Source: Edaphochlamys debaryana (Eukaryota > Chlorophyta > Chlorophyceae > Chlamydomonadales). Taken from it: a stretch of 64,000 nt of DNA. The notes under the pieces were generated by a model. The model did not search any database, was not told the DNA's origin, and saw only the letters and a list, made by a program, of their open reading frames with translations. Made by a program: the position numbers and the translations under genes. The DNA lies in contig JAEHOE010000020.1 in NCBI GenBank assembly GCA_016858145.1, positions 1-64,000 of the forward strand, read 5' to 3'. Of the stretch, positions 1 to 10,184 are shown one piece after another. Each line of letters opens with the position of its first letter. The stretch's first letter is position 1.

Positions 1-23
1 CGGCGGTGCCGGGAGCCGAGGAC

Positions 24-944
24 TCACCAGTCTCGAGGGGCTCCGCAGCGGGGCTGCGACCGGCGGCGCCGGGCCCGTTGATGCTGCGCTTGGCGGGGGT
101 GTTGGCCTTGACCCAGAAGGGCAGCTGGCGCGGAGTCGCACTGCACTTGCTGTCGGGCAGCGCCTTCCATCCCGCTCGCCGGCGGGGCCGGGGCCGGAGT
201 TACCACTGGCAGAGTTCGGGTTGCTCGTCCCCGGGCATGGTCGCGATGCGGCGGGGCCGGCTCGAGCAGCTTTGCAGACGAGGAGAGCTTGGACTCAGGC
301 TCGGGCTCCGACTCGGGCTCGGGCTCTACCCCCCCCCTGCTCGAAGCCGGGGCCGTCGCTAGGGCGCAGAAGCGGATGGCGTTGTCCGTGTACCGGTTGC
401 AGAGCCAGAGCCGAGTGCGCCAGGAGGCGGTGTCGTCGACGGGGTAGCTCAGCCAGTACTCGTCGCCTGAGGTGCGGACGCTGATGTTTGCCCGCAGCAG
501 GGAGAGGAATGGGCGCCCAAACACGATGCCGTAGGGCAGGTCCTCCACGGGCAGGACGGGTGCTACGGGCACTTGCACCATGATCGCTGCGGGTTCACCT
601 GGGGCGCCGTCGCATCCCAGGGTGCCGTTGATGAAGATGCGTACGTCGCGTGCCGTGCGCTTGGTGGAGTAGCACGACTTCTTGACACCGCGCGCTCCGA
701 AGACCTTGATCACCTCGTCTTCGTGGTAGAGACCGGCGGTAGTGACCGCTGTGTCTTGCAGCACGGCGACGGGAACGCCGTTGAAGAGGTCTTGCCGCAT
801 GAGGCAGCATGCCCCGGTGAGGCCCATGTCGACGCTGTACGACGCCGACGTGATGTCGAACCCCGCGCACGTGATCTCGATCTTGGGAGGCCTTGTGACT
901 CCCACCGGGATCGCTCGTTGTCGCCAAACAGCAGACCGGTGCAC
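24..944 (-). pseudogene. retropepsin-like (aspartic protease) region of retrotransposon, partial
   Basis: The frame contains IEITCAGFDITSASYSVDMG, then AVLQDTAVTTAGLYH, which resembles the D-T/S-A/G active-site loop of retropepsins, and further on YGIVFGRPFLSLLRANISVR. The last resembles the hydrophobic-hydrophobic-G-R-x-F-L motif that closes the protease domain of gypsy-like elements. The first dozen residues before IEITC are likely out of frame. The element continues beyond the left edge, so later domains are not visible. Assignment rests on two short motifs in the right order and on position after a CCHC Gag. A non-functional, domesticated or divergent protease remains possible. Confidence 0.5.
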
Positions 945-1792
945 AGGTCGTTGCGGTCCATGGGCGTGACGTCGTCAGTGAGTGAGGACCCGTGGTAGCA
1001 GGCGGATGCCAGGACGCAGACGGGAGGCGGCGGCCTCGGCAGGGCAACCGCGGCTTCGCGTTCCGTATAGCGCTGATACGTGTCCGCGCAGCCTTCGCCG
1101 AAGATCACGTCTCCTACCATGATGGCCGAAGCCCGGCGCCACATGTAGGCCTGCTGGCTGGCCGGCAGGGCTTGGGGGTCCGAACCAGGTTGCTCGGCTG
1201 GTAGCGGAGGCACGAGGGCATCGCGGACTATTGGGGCAGGCAGCGGTGGCGGCAGGTAAGGGTACCGCGACGCCAGAGCCGCAGTCAGCACTGGGGCCTT
1301 GGGGGCGAGCTCGGCCCCCGCGGGACGCGGGCCTTGGTCCGCCGAAGCTGCCACCTCCGGAGCTGCGGGCGGAGCCCGAGTCGCGGGGATCGCGGTCGCT
1401 TGGCGCTTGGGCGAGGGCACCGCAGGCGGGGCTTGGGCGCCAGCCTCAAGCGCTTCTCGGTTGCGCACCTGGGCGCTGCCGCTGGGACCCGCCGCCGCGG
1501 CGTCGTGCTGGGGCGTCGCCGAGGTCGAGGGCCCGGCGGCTGCGGCAGGGGGCACCTCAGGGGGCCGGCTGCGCTCCTTGCGAGGCGGTGGCGGGGCAGG
1601 CTGAGGTGCCGGGAGCGGTCGCTGCTCCCGCCAGCCGATGGTCTGCCCCTTGAAGGCGAGCCAGTCCCGGAGCTTACGGCACCAGTCGATGTACGCACCG
1701 ATGAAGTAGGTACTGGAGTGGACGTGGCGCTCACTCTGGCGGTAGACGGAGACCCTGGGGCGATCTAGGTCGGGACCCATGCGCGCCAGCAC
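710..1792 (-). pseudogene. retrotransposon polyprotein fragment upstream of protease
   Basis: This is the third phase of the same polyprotein. Protein-like sequence starts upstream of the first ATG at about 1860 (AKAYDRGDKQLRHECRWTEE), passes a Trp/Cys-rich stretch (IDWCRKLRDWLAFKGQTIGW), then a Pro/Ala/Arg linker, and ends with VCVLASACYHGSSLTDDVTP and GDNERSRWES near 915. After that the frame turns into Arg/Ser nonsense, and the frame covering 24-944 becomes protein-like. Nothing identifies a catalytic activity. The region corresponds in position to the Gag-protease junction of the element. Confidence 0.5.
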
Positions 1793-2775
1793 CTCCTCCG
1801 TCCACCGGCACTCATGGCGAAGCTGCTTGTCACCTCGGTCGTACGCCTTGGCCAGGGGAGCGCAGGCAGGTCCTCAGGCCATGGTTGCAGATCGACCTCG
1901 TTAATGGGCTGGAAGAAGCCCTTGATGTCCAGGCTGCCGAGCGAGTCCTGCAGCTCCGGGGTCCACCGCAGCAGCGTGGGTCCGCCCAGCAAGGCGTGCA
2001 GCAGGCAGTAGTCCTGGCTGTGCCGCAACCAAGGTGGGTAGCGCAGCGGGTTGCCGAGCCTGGGGCCAGCACCTCGGTAGTTCTCGTGACCGGGGAAGAC
2101 GGCCAGATCTCGGTAAGCCTGCAGCTTCGTCGCCTCGCGCAGACAGCTGCAGAGGGTGCAGGGGCGGCGTGAGCCTGAGAGCCGTCCAGGCGTCCCAGGG
2201 GATCGGCTGCGGGACCTCTGTGGAGAGCCCGAAGGTCGGCGGCCGCCAGCTCCACCACTGCCACTGCGGCGGGGTTGACGGTCACCTGAACGCTCGCGCT
2301 CGTGGTCACGGCCTCGGCTCTCAGCACCTCGGTCGCGGGAGCGGGAGCGGCCGCGGCTGGACTGACGCCCTTCATCTCGGGATGAGGCGGGGCGTCTTGG
2401 GTGATCGTGCGTAGCCAGGGCCTGGACCTCGGGGCCCCCCTTCGGCGGAGCCGAGGCGGCGGACGTAGGCACTTGGGTGTGGTGCGGCTCCACCTCCTCG
2501 AGTTGGGGCCCTGACAGCTCCCCACGCGCGTCAGCCTCCGCCAGCTCCTCGTCCTCGTACACGAGCATCTCCTCCTCGTCCAGCTCCTCCGCAGTGTCGA
2601 GGCTGGTGGCGAAGGCCACGCTGGCGCCGTCCGCGGGGCTCCAGTCCCATATGCGAATGCGGCGGTCGCTCAGCCCCAGCGCAGACGCCAGCGGGCGAGC
2701 GCAGTCGCTGGGATCGAACCGTACGGTGGGGATGTGCACGGAGACGGTCTTGAGCCGGGCCTCGGCCTCGTCCAC
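1765..2775 (-). pseudogene. retrotransposon polyprotein fragment, acidic/RS-rich linker
   Basis: This 336-residue frame continues the Gag reading in another phase. It begins DEAEARLKTVSVHIPTVRF, has an acidic stretch (EELDEEEMLVYEDEELAEAD), then an Arg/Ser/Asp-rich section resembling RS domains, then a Cys-containing segment (CTLCSCL) and an aromatic-rich globular-looking region. An in-frame TGA lies just upstream of the first ATG, so the join to Gag requires a frameshift near 2775-2795. The last residues after about 1860 look like nonsense, while the frame of the next entry becomes protein-like there. No enzymatic motif is recognised. It could alternatively be a separate small ORF of the element, but the abrupt phase hand-over favours a broken polyprotein. 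Confidence 0.55.
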
Positions 2776-4215
2776 CGGGGTGGCGAGGGCTCAGAGGGCA
2801 GCAGGGCCGTGGCGTAGCAGGCGCGGAGCGAGGCTGCCACCTTCTCCAGCTCCGGCGGGGCCGGAACCAGCGCCACGTGGCCGTTGATGGTCTCGTCGCC
2901 CTGGTGCAGCCCGGAGCGGAAGCGGAGGTGCGGGCGCGGGTAGTAGTCGTACAGCATGCCGCACTGGTGGAAGAGGGGCCCGCCCCACAGCATGGTGAAG
3001 AGGCCGGCCGCCCAGTCGTCGGGGACGACCAGGAAGTCCCCGCAGACGCGCAGCTCGGACGCGGTGCCAGGCGTGATGACGTTCCATACGCGGGCGATGC
3101 CGAGGGGTCGGCTGCTCTGGCGCAGGGACTTGACGCCGGCGTTACAGGGCTCCAGCTTGACGCCAAGGTTTTCGTACAAGCTCTGGACCATCAGACCCAC
3201 CGTGTTGCACATGGTGTCTGGCCCGATGCCGGGAGGGAAGATCAGGGTGCCGTCGGCCTTGAGCAGGCCAGCGCCGCGCTTGGGGTCGCTGTTGTCGACG
3301 TAGTGAAGGGAGCTGGCGAGCTCGCTCTTCAGGTACTGCTTGATCTCCTCCATCTTGGAGCCGGCGGTGGCGGCCGTAGATGAGCAGGCGAGGGCGGAGG
3401 CCTCGGGCACCACCTCGGGGGCCTTGAGCAGATCCAGCAGCTCGGCCATCATCTTGCCCAGGATCTCGAGCGCCGCCGCCGTCTTGCCCGGAGCCATGGG
3501 GCCGAAGCGGACGTTAGAGCTGCCGTCCTTCATGTGCGAGAAGGAGACCTGCTCCACGGGCGGCAGGCGCATGGAGCTGGGCAGCGGCCCGGGGGGCAGC
3601 TGCCGGAAGCTGGCAGGCATAGGCTCCTTGGTGGTGTTGAAGGCCGCGGTCGAGGGGGCCTGCGGCGGCCACACGGTCTGGCCCTGGATTGGCGTTGGCG
3701 GCCCAGTCGGGGACACGGCGGGGCCGGTCTCCTTGCTGGCGAAGGTGCCGACGCTGTTGCACGCGCTCATACCCCCCCCCAGCTGGGAGACCGAAGCCGA
3801 CGTGGCCAGGGCTGCGCCGGGGGTGCCGTACTCCACGTACGTGACGAACGTACTGTTGTACGGGTGCTGGGCCACCGAGAGAACGTCCGTGTGCAGAGCG
3901 GACGCCGTGCTCGGCGCGTACGAGGATGGCGGTGGGTGCGAGAAAGGCGGAGCCCCGAAGCCCATGGGCCAGGACGGTAGCGGCGGCACACCGGGCGGCG
4001 GGGCCGCCGGGGCCCGGAAGGAGGCCGAGGACGCGAAGGCACCTGCAGGCGGAGCCTGAGGGCCCTGGCCGTAGCCGTAGCTGTGGCCGTACGACGAGGG
4101 CGGCGGCGTGGAGTAGCCGTAGCCGTAGCCGTAGGACGCGGGACCCTGGCCGTAGTGCAGCGCCGCAGGCGGAGCCTGGGACTGCAGGTACGGCGAGGCC
4201 TCAGCAGCGTAGGCC

Positions 4216-4281
4216 GCATGCTGCGGGTTGCCCTTGCCTCGGTTGTTGTCCTTGGGCTTGGCGTAGTCCTGCCTGCGGGGG
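4216..4281. repeat. 66-bp inverted repeat, arm 1 (inside gag)
   Basis: This segment lies within the Gag-coding region just after the zinc knuckle and is repeated, by eye perfectly, in inverted orientation at 5726-5791. It is the presumed source copy, because here it is read as a natural part of Gag (QDYAKPKDNNRGKGNPQHA). Confidence 0.9.
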
Positions 4282-5725
4282 CGGTCACCCTGCGGTTGCT
4301 GCTGGCGCGGCGCCGAGAGCAGCGCCGCGTACTCCGGCTTCTTGCGAACCAGCTCCGCCCAGGCGTTGTCCATGTTGATGGACTTGGGGTGGCCGGGAAG
4401 CGCCGTCAGGTTGCCGGCCTTGGCGTTGGCCGTGCAGAAGTCCACCGAGTGGTGCTTGGCGTTGCAGAAGGAGCAGTCGCCCGTGGAGCCGGTGGCGGGG
4501 CCGGGCTCCGCCTTGGGCCAGCGGGGCTTGCTGCCGCCGCTCGACTGCTGCTGCTGCTGGCGCCCGCCCGCCTGGCCGCCGTAGCCCTTGCCGTGGTCCT
4601 GGCGACCGGAGTGCGTGGCCAGAGCCGAGACGCTGTTGGCCATGCGCTCGATCTGCGACGAGAGGCGGGCGATGTCAGCCGAGCCCACGCCGGGGGCACT
4701 GGTGCTCTCGGAGACGGGGCCAGCAGACGTGGCGAACGCCTTGAACTTCTTGGGGTCCTTGACCTTGCTGTCGGCGGCCTCCTGCTCGACCCGGAAGGCA
4801 CTGTAGATCTCGTGGCAGCGGACGATGGCCTTGGCGAGGTCCCAGGCGGTGGGGTCGCTGTCCTCCTTGCCCAGGTAGCTGACCTTGATGGTGTCATTCA
4901 TGAAGCTGGCCTTGACCCAGTGCGACTCCATGACGGCCCGGAGCCAGCGCTCGGTGCGGACGCGCCTCGAGATGCTGGCCTCGCTGATGGGCCTGACGAT
5001 GGAGAGGAAGCGGGCGCCCGCCGTCATGGGGTCCTCGAGGGGCTCGACGCCGAAGTTGTCGTAGCTCTTCTTGGACGTGGGGTCCTCGCGGCCGAACTTC
5101 TTGGCCAGGGCCTCCAGCAGGTACTCGCAGGCGTCGAGCTTGAGGTCAGGGAGCTTGGCCTGGCCCTTGTACTCGGGGGGATTGGCGACGCCGGCGTGGA
5201 GCAGGGTCCACTTGTCCTTGTGCTCAGTCAGGGCCTCGGCGCCCTCGGTCGCGCACCAGCCTTGCACGACCAGATTGAGGTTGTTGCCCCCATCCTTGGT
5301 GAGCCCACCGGCCATGCCAGCGAGGATGAGCTCGGCTATCAGGGCCTTGTTGTCGCCTCGGTCGCTCATGGCCCACTGCTTGACGAACAGGCGAGCGGAC
5401 TGCAGGAAGGCGGGAAGGGAAGTTGGCTTAGCATCAAAGCTGGGGCAGTTGCGGTCGCCCATGCCTTCGTCTTCACTCCACCTGGGCGGAGCCCGGGGAG
5501 CTAGCTGGGCAGCAGGTGCCGGCGCAGGCAGCGCCGGGGCGGGAGGAGGTTGCTCCCCGTCGCCCTCCTCAGCAGGTGCTAAGTCTAGAGCCCCCGCAGC
5601 CGCAGGCTGGGGAGGCTGTGCTTGATCGGCCGGGGCGGGGCCCGGGCCGAGATCTTGTTGCTCACCAGGCGCGTCGGGCGGTGCCGGCAGGCGATGTCCG
5701 AGCTCTTCGGTGAGTGCAGGTAGAG

Positions 5726-5791
5726 CCCCCGCAGGCAGGACTACGCCAAGCCCAAGGACAACAACCGAGGCAAGGGCAACCCGCAGCATGC
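5726..5791. repeat. 66-bp inverted repeat, arm 2 (upstream of gag)
   Basis: This is the inverted copy of 4216-4281. Because it is reversed, the minus-strand Gag frame reads it as a hydrophobic stretch (LRVALASVVVLGLGVVLPAG) that looks like a signal peptide but is only antisense Gag. The two arms are about 1.4 kb apart. Confidence 0.9.
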
Positions 5792-5793
5792 CG

Positions 5794-6025
5794 GACTGGC
5801 AAGTCGGAAGCAAATCGGCGAGCAAAGACGCAGGCGGTGCCTGGGCTCACTTCTAGGACCAGCGCTGAGGCTCAGCGGCTGGGTCGAGCGAAGGCTCCTC
5901 GGGAAGTCGTCGGATGGCACAGAGACTGCGCCGCAGGCGCTAGAGGCAGCAGAGCAGCAACACTCTAGTAGTTACAGTCACAGCAGAGTAGATCCGCAGC
6001 AAGTAGTGCTTCCGACTTGCCAGTC
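5794..6025. repeat. 19-bp inverted repeat pair with palindromic right arm
   Basis: GACTGGCAAGTCGGAAGCA at 5794-5812 is the reverse complement of 6007-6025. The right arm is itself nearly palindromic: CTTCCGACT and AGTCGGAAG face each other across 4 bases at about 6009-6030. The pair brackets about 190 bp directly upstream of the element's first reading frame. It may be an end structure of the element or a leftover of the rearrangement that produced the 66-bp inverted copy. Confidence 0.7.
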
Positions 6026-6029
6026 GGAA

Positions 6030-7271
6030 GCTGGGCGTTCGCCTAAGTCGCCCCGATCGGAAGGGCTCTTTGCCGTACTTCAGGTGCTCATGCCACGTGT
6101 CTCACGAGCCAAACCCTGGTGTCACAACCCTAGTCTCAACCCTAGACGTAACCTCCGGCACCAACCAGCAGACCAACCACAAACCTCCAGCACCCTACCT
6201 CAACTCCAAACCGGCAACCATACTGTGACAGCGACGGTACTGTGCTCTGTCAGCACAGTGTGCACACGTTGCCTTCCCACACCGGTCAGGTGGCGGTCGT
6301 CCAGGCGGTGTGCTACGTGGGCCCGGCCGGGTCATGATCATCCCCTGTAAGTGCTGTAACTGGTCACATGCGCATGATCTGCTGCTGGTCTCTTGGGCGG
6401 GGTTGCTTGCCTCGTCGCATTCCCAGCTGGTGGGCAGAGGAGAACAACTGGGCACAGAGCTGCATTGGGGGCCACACCCTGACAGCTGTGTGCCATCGAC
6501 CCATCGTGCTCTGCACTACGTATGGCGCTTTGCTTTTAAACCCGGACAGCTGCACATCCTCGAACATCGTCCTGGCGGGTCTGTGCGCGCCTGGCGGATT
6601 CCAGGAACCAAGGAATCCGGACCCAAGGAAGGCAAGAAGCTGAGGGAGGGAAGGGCATGGAACTTCGCGCGGCTGCAGATTGGATGTTATGCTGGACAAG
6701 CATCTACTCGGATGGGGGAGGCCTGGTCGGTGACCACGTGCATGGGCTGGCACCAGATTTGCACAGCCCAAGACACGTCTGACCGCCCTAGGGAGGAGAC
6801 CTGTGCACGGCGCGGAGCGCTGCACTGGCTGCACTGCTCGCGGTGGCAGGTTTCGCTTGTTACACGGAGCCCATCCGCTCCCGCTCCCCGCAACCGAGCG
6901 AGCCGCTCCTTCCACGCCTCATCCCGTCAGGCGCTGCCCGCAATCCGCCCAGCGCCGCGCCGCCGCCCGCCGGGCCGGGCCAGCCCGCGCCGGGCCGGCG
7001 ACGCACCGCCACGCCCAACCCACTGGGCATCCGCGCTGGCACCGCACGCGGCGCAGCACGCCAGCGCGTCCGCCCACGCCTCCTGTCGCTACGACCAGCG
7101 CAGCTGCCGCCAGCTTCCAAACCGCCGTGTTGGAACGCGGTAGAGAGGAGCCGCTCAGCAGCCGCTGCCCCCGGCGAGCGGGCGGCAGGGGTGAGCCCGG
7201 CCGCCAGTGCTGAGACCGGCGGGCGAAGACACACCCATGTCGCTGCCCGGTGCCGAGTGGGGGCGAGCCGC
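6030..7271. other. intergenic stretch, no gene recognised
   Basis: No convincing exon was found on either strand. The first part (6030-6850) has lower GC than the rest of the window and no family resemblance. The second part (6850-7271) is very GC-rich and probably contains the 3' UTR of the ribosomal protein gene on the minus strand. Confidence 0.5.
6860..6864 (-). terminator. candidate TGTAA poly(A) signal for RPL26
   Basis: TTACA on the plus strand gives TGTAA on the minus strand, the usual volvocine polyadenylation signal, about 410 bp beyond the stop codon of the L26 gene. Confidence 0.4.
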
Positions 7272-9795
7272 TTAATCGACGTTGGTCATGGCAACGTCCT
7301 GCTCCGTGAACTGCGGGGGCGGAGGAATGGGGGAAAAGTGGACGATGAGAGGGGGTCGTGAGGTTGCGGTACAGGTCTACGTGATTGATGGGGTAGCGTC
7401 ATGCCTAAGCAAAATGCTGACCAACCCAGACTCCCGTATCTCGTTCCTATGGCCAAGCCGCCTCCCAGCAAGCCCTTCGCTCGGAACCCCGTAACTGGCC
7501 CTTGCTCTGGCCCTTCCTGACCCTGCTCCCGGCCTCCGCCACCAGCCCTGTTCCCGCCCTCTCCCACCTTGCCCTTGCACTTCGTCCCCCTCCCTCCACC
7601 TCCTCCAGCCCCACAACGCCCTTCCTCCTCCCCCTTTACCTCTTCTCCCCAGAATGCACCCCCCTCTGTCCCACCTTGCCCTTGCCCTTCTCGGCGGCGC
7701 GGGCGGCCTTCTTGCGCTCCAGCAGGGCCTTGCGGTCCTTGTCCAGCTGGGGGGGGGGGGGAGGGACGGAGGAGGAGAGAAAAGGAGGGAGATGAGTGTC
7801 GGCAAGCTGTGTATGGTTTACGAGAGGTGTGACGACTGGTGGAAGCCTGCTGCGCGAAATCCCGAAGTCCTTCCCCATGCATGCACCCCTCGCGCATTTA
7901 AGCCTCGTGATGACTCCCTTTCCCCCTCCCCCCTTCCTCTAGCTGCCTTCAAGCCCCCCAAGCCCTCCGGCTTCCCCCCACCTTGAGCTTGGTGATGACC
8001 ACCTTGGAGGGGTCAATGCCCACGTTGACGACGGCACCTGAGCAGCCGCAACAAAACACACGCAAAACGAAGGAACGCGACTCAGCAACAACCGGCACGG
8101 CATGATGCGTGGGGCACAATGGTGTGCGCTGTCTCTGGCGCCCAAGGCTGTAGCCGCTCTGCGAGCTGTCACGGGTGCCCGAAGGACGGTCGCGCCATCA
8201 TCTGAGGAGCCGGTCGAGGCGCCGAAGAGGACAGCTGCGCGAGCCTGGAGGGGCGCTGCCACCGCAGCCCAGAGCGGGCGCTCCCCGGCTGCGGCTGGCA
8301 TGCACTGTCGCCAGCGGTACTCCTGAACCCCCCGGGGCTCCTGCCCAGGGGATCCCCCTCGCACAACGCCTCTGCCGCGCCCCAGCTGCAGGGACGCTCT
8401 CGGCAGCCAGCCCTCAGGCGACATCGGCGGAACCCGCTGGCCGAGGGAATGGCCTGCTGAGCCACCCCTGCTGTCAATGCCCAGCTCGCGCCTTCAGCTG
8501 CACGCTGCCGCCAGCACGCGTCACTCCAGTCGGGTTAAAAACCGGCATCAAGCCCAGTTCAGACCCTGGTTCGCCGACCGCCTGGGTGGCGCAAGGCCCC
8601 TTGAAGCCTCCGCATGAAGCTGCCACGTGTGCCGGCGCCTGCCCCCGACAGCCCGCCTCGCCGACCGCCGAGCTCATTAGCCGCTGCCGCGCCGCCAGAG
8701 CAAGGCTCCTGTGCCAGCAGTGCCGCCTGCGCAGAGCTCCTGCGCCTTTGAACCACCGGGCCCATCTGCTGTTTGACCGTGACCGGCGCCTGCAGCTGCT
8801 CCTGGGACCGCAGCGAGTAGGTGCCGGCCTGGCACGCGCCGGCCCTGGCGCCAAGCCGCTGCCGCCCGCCGCCTGGCTCCCGCCTGTGCTGCTGCCAGGC
8901 CGCCTGGGCTCCAGGGTATGATGAAAAACTCCGCGGCTTGCTGGTTTCCGGCTTGGCTCCACGTTACAGCTGGAGAGCAGGCCGACAGGTAGTGCCCTGC
9001 CCGGACCGTTACCCCACCCCCGGGCCGCCTCCAGTCCCTGGTCAACCCCCCCCCCAGAGTCACGCACCGTTCTTCTTGTCCTTGGAGACGCGCTCGATGT
9101 GGATCACCCACTTCTTGCGGTACACCTCCACGACCTTGCCCTCGCGAGCCTGCGCAAGGCGCCAGCTCGAGTTCAGAGGGAGTGGCGGCTGGGGTGCGGC
9201 TTCCACTGTGCCAGGTCTCCTTGCGACTGAGGCCCCACAGCTTATGCAGCAGCCCGCGCACCTTGAAGGCACCGCGCGTGACCTGCACCTCGTCGTCCTT
9301 GCGAATCGGCACGGCGCGCACCTGCGCAAGAACAGGCACGCCGACCATGGTCAATCGAGGCCTTCCGCCCGGGGACGCTGCACCGCAAGCCAGCGCACAA
9401 CAATCTCACCCCGTACTTGGTCTTCAGCTCAGTCGACAGCGGGGCGGTCATGAGCTTCCGGCGCTCGCTGGACGGCGCGGAGAAGTGAGCCTGCGCGCAG
9501 CAGGGCAAGCCGCGGGTGAGTCTCCGAGGACCACGCGATGTCCATGGTGCGCTGGAGACAAGGCCGCTACTCCAGCGAGTTCGCCGCGCAGAATGCCCCC
9601 CAGCACGCCGGCATCCGCCGCAGAGTGCCCCTGCGCTGATCACAGAGCTCCGTATACGCCAGCTGGAGTTGCAGCAAATCGTTCCCCCCGTGGCCCGGCT
9701 GCAAGGGCCCCGCGAAAAGCAGCGCGCCGTCGCCGCCGGTGATGTACCTTGCGGCTCTTGCGCCGAGAGGAGCTGACGTTGCGGTTGAACTTCAT
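7272..9795 (-). CDS. RPL26: 60S ribosomal protein L26 (uL24 family)
   Basis: This protein belongs to the large ribosomal subunit in the cytosol and binds rRNA near the exit tunnel through its KOW domain. Seven exons give 145 residues, the usual length for eukaryotic L26: 9795-9748, 9490-9410, 9321-9262, 9149-9068, 8037-7982, 7746-7675 and 7310-7272. The start [16 protein letters not shown] is the canonical L26 N-terminus. It is followed by [20 protein letters not shown], then the KOW stretch ([20 protein letters not shown]), [20 protein letters not shown], and a basic tail ending [12 protein letters not shown]. All splice junctions are GT-AG and in phase. The short last exon (12 codons) was found by searching for the conserved plant-type ending. 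The gene is divergent from the neighbouring transporter gene, with 389 bp between start codons. Confidence 0.97.
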
Positions 9796-10184
9796 TTTTG
9801 CTCCTGCGAACGCCAGCGATAGCCGTCAGGGCTCTGGGCTGGCCAGCGAATTGTGCCGCTCGCAATGTGTCGCTAGACGCAGTGCTCAATTGCCTAGCAA
9901 GCAGCAGACTCGCCTTTTGCGCTACACGGGAAAGAGACCGTGCTGGGGACCGTCGGGGCTGGAAACAGGCTTCTTCCTGCATCGTGCCTCCCTGGAGCGA
10001 TCCGGGTCCGCGACCTTGCCCGCGACCACGCGCCAAAACGCGGATTAATAACAAACAACACAACAACAAGCAAAGCTCAAGACGGGCATGTAGCGCGCGC
10101 GAGAGAGAGGAGAGAGAAACTCGGTGCAATCGCTCCATCCCCGTGTCCCGGCATCGTGCTGGGCCCTCTCGGAGAGGCGCCACT
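9796..10184. promoter_or_regulatory. divergent promoter region between RPL26 and transporter gene
   Basis: Both start codons face outward from this 389-bp stretch, so it must hold both promoters and 5' UTRs. It contains a short A-rich run (about 10045-10080, AATAACAAACAACACAACAA) and a GAGAGAGAG run near 10101, which are uncommon in this GC-rich context. No specific factor site can be claimed. Confidence 0.5.

Larger units (their letters stand above)
2670..5825 (-). pseudogene. retrotransposon Gag-like protein with CCHC zinc knuckle
   Basis: This is a 1051-residue open frame. The conserved Gag-like part begins near MGDRNCPSFDAKP (about residue 121) and runs through a helical region rich in Trp, Lys and Glu. 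A zinc knuckle of form C-x2-C-x4-H-x4-C (CSFCNAKHHSVDFC) lies at about residues 450-464. It is followed by a long Gln/Pro/Tyr/Gly-rich tail. The knuckle is typical of nucleic-acid-binding Gag proteins that package retroelement RNA. The protein-like reading continues to about position 2785 (ALLPSEPSP) and then degenerates, while the next frame takes over, so the last 35 or so residues are probably out of frame. The first 30 residues come from an inverted copy of internal Gag sequence and only imitate a hydrophobic signal. The true start is unknown. Confidence 0.7.
1..6026 (-). mobile_element. decayed retrotransposon, 5' part (Gag and protease-like region)
   Basis: Four overlapping minus-strand reading frames together read as a retroelement polyprotein: a Gag with a CCHC zinc knuckle, a charged linker, and a retropepsin-like segment. 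The element is cut by the left edge of the window, so no reverse transcriptase or integrase can be seen. Its 5' boundary is not defined: no LTR, TATA box or target-site duplication could be matched. An inverted 19-bp pair at 5794-5812 and 6007-6025 lies just upstream of the Gag frame and is used here as the provisional limit. At least three frame changes mean this copy is probably inactive, unless some are sequencing errors or programmed shifts. Gypsy-like ancestry is suggested only by the protease-like motif. Confidence 0.75.

Noticed and set aside
4083..5504. 473-residue plus-strand open frame
   Set aside because: It lies opposite the Gag frame, is Leu/Ala/Arg-rich as expected for the antisense of GC-rich coding DNA, and contains the reverse of the zinc-knuckle region. 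It is a shadow.
5726..5800. signal peptide at the start of the Gag frame
   Set aside because: The hydrophobic residues are produced by an inverted copy of internal gag sequence, so they do not show secretion or an envelope-like protein.
6310..7143. 277-residue plus-strand frame in the gap after the retroelement
   Set aside because: The amino-acid composition changes abruptly along the frame, there is no recognisable domain, and the second half is antisense to the probable RPL26 3' UTR.
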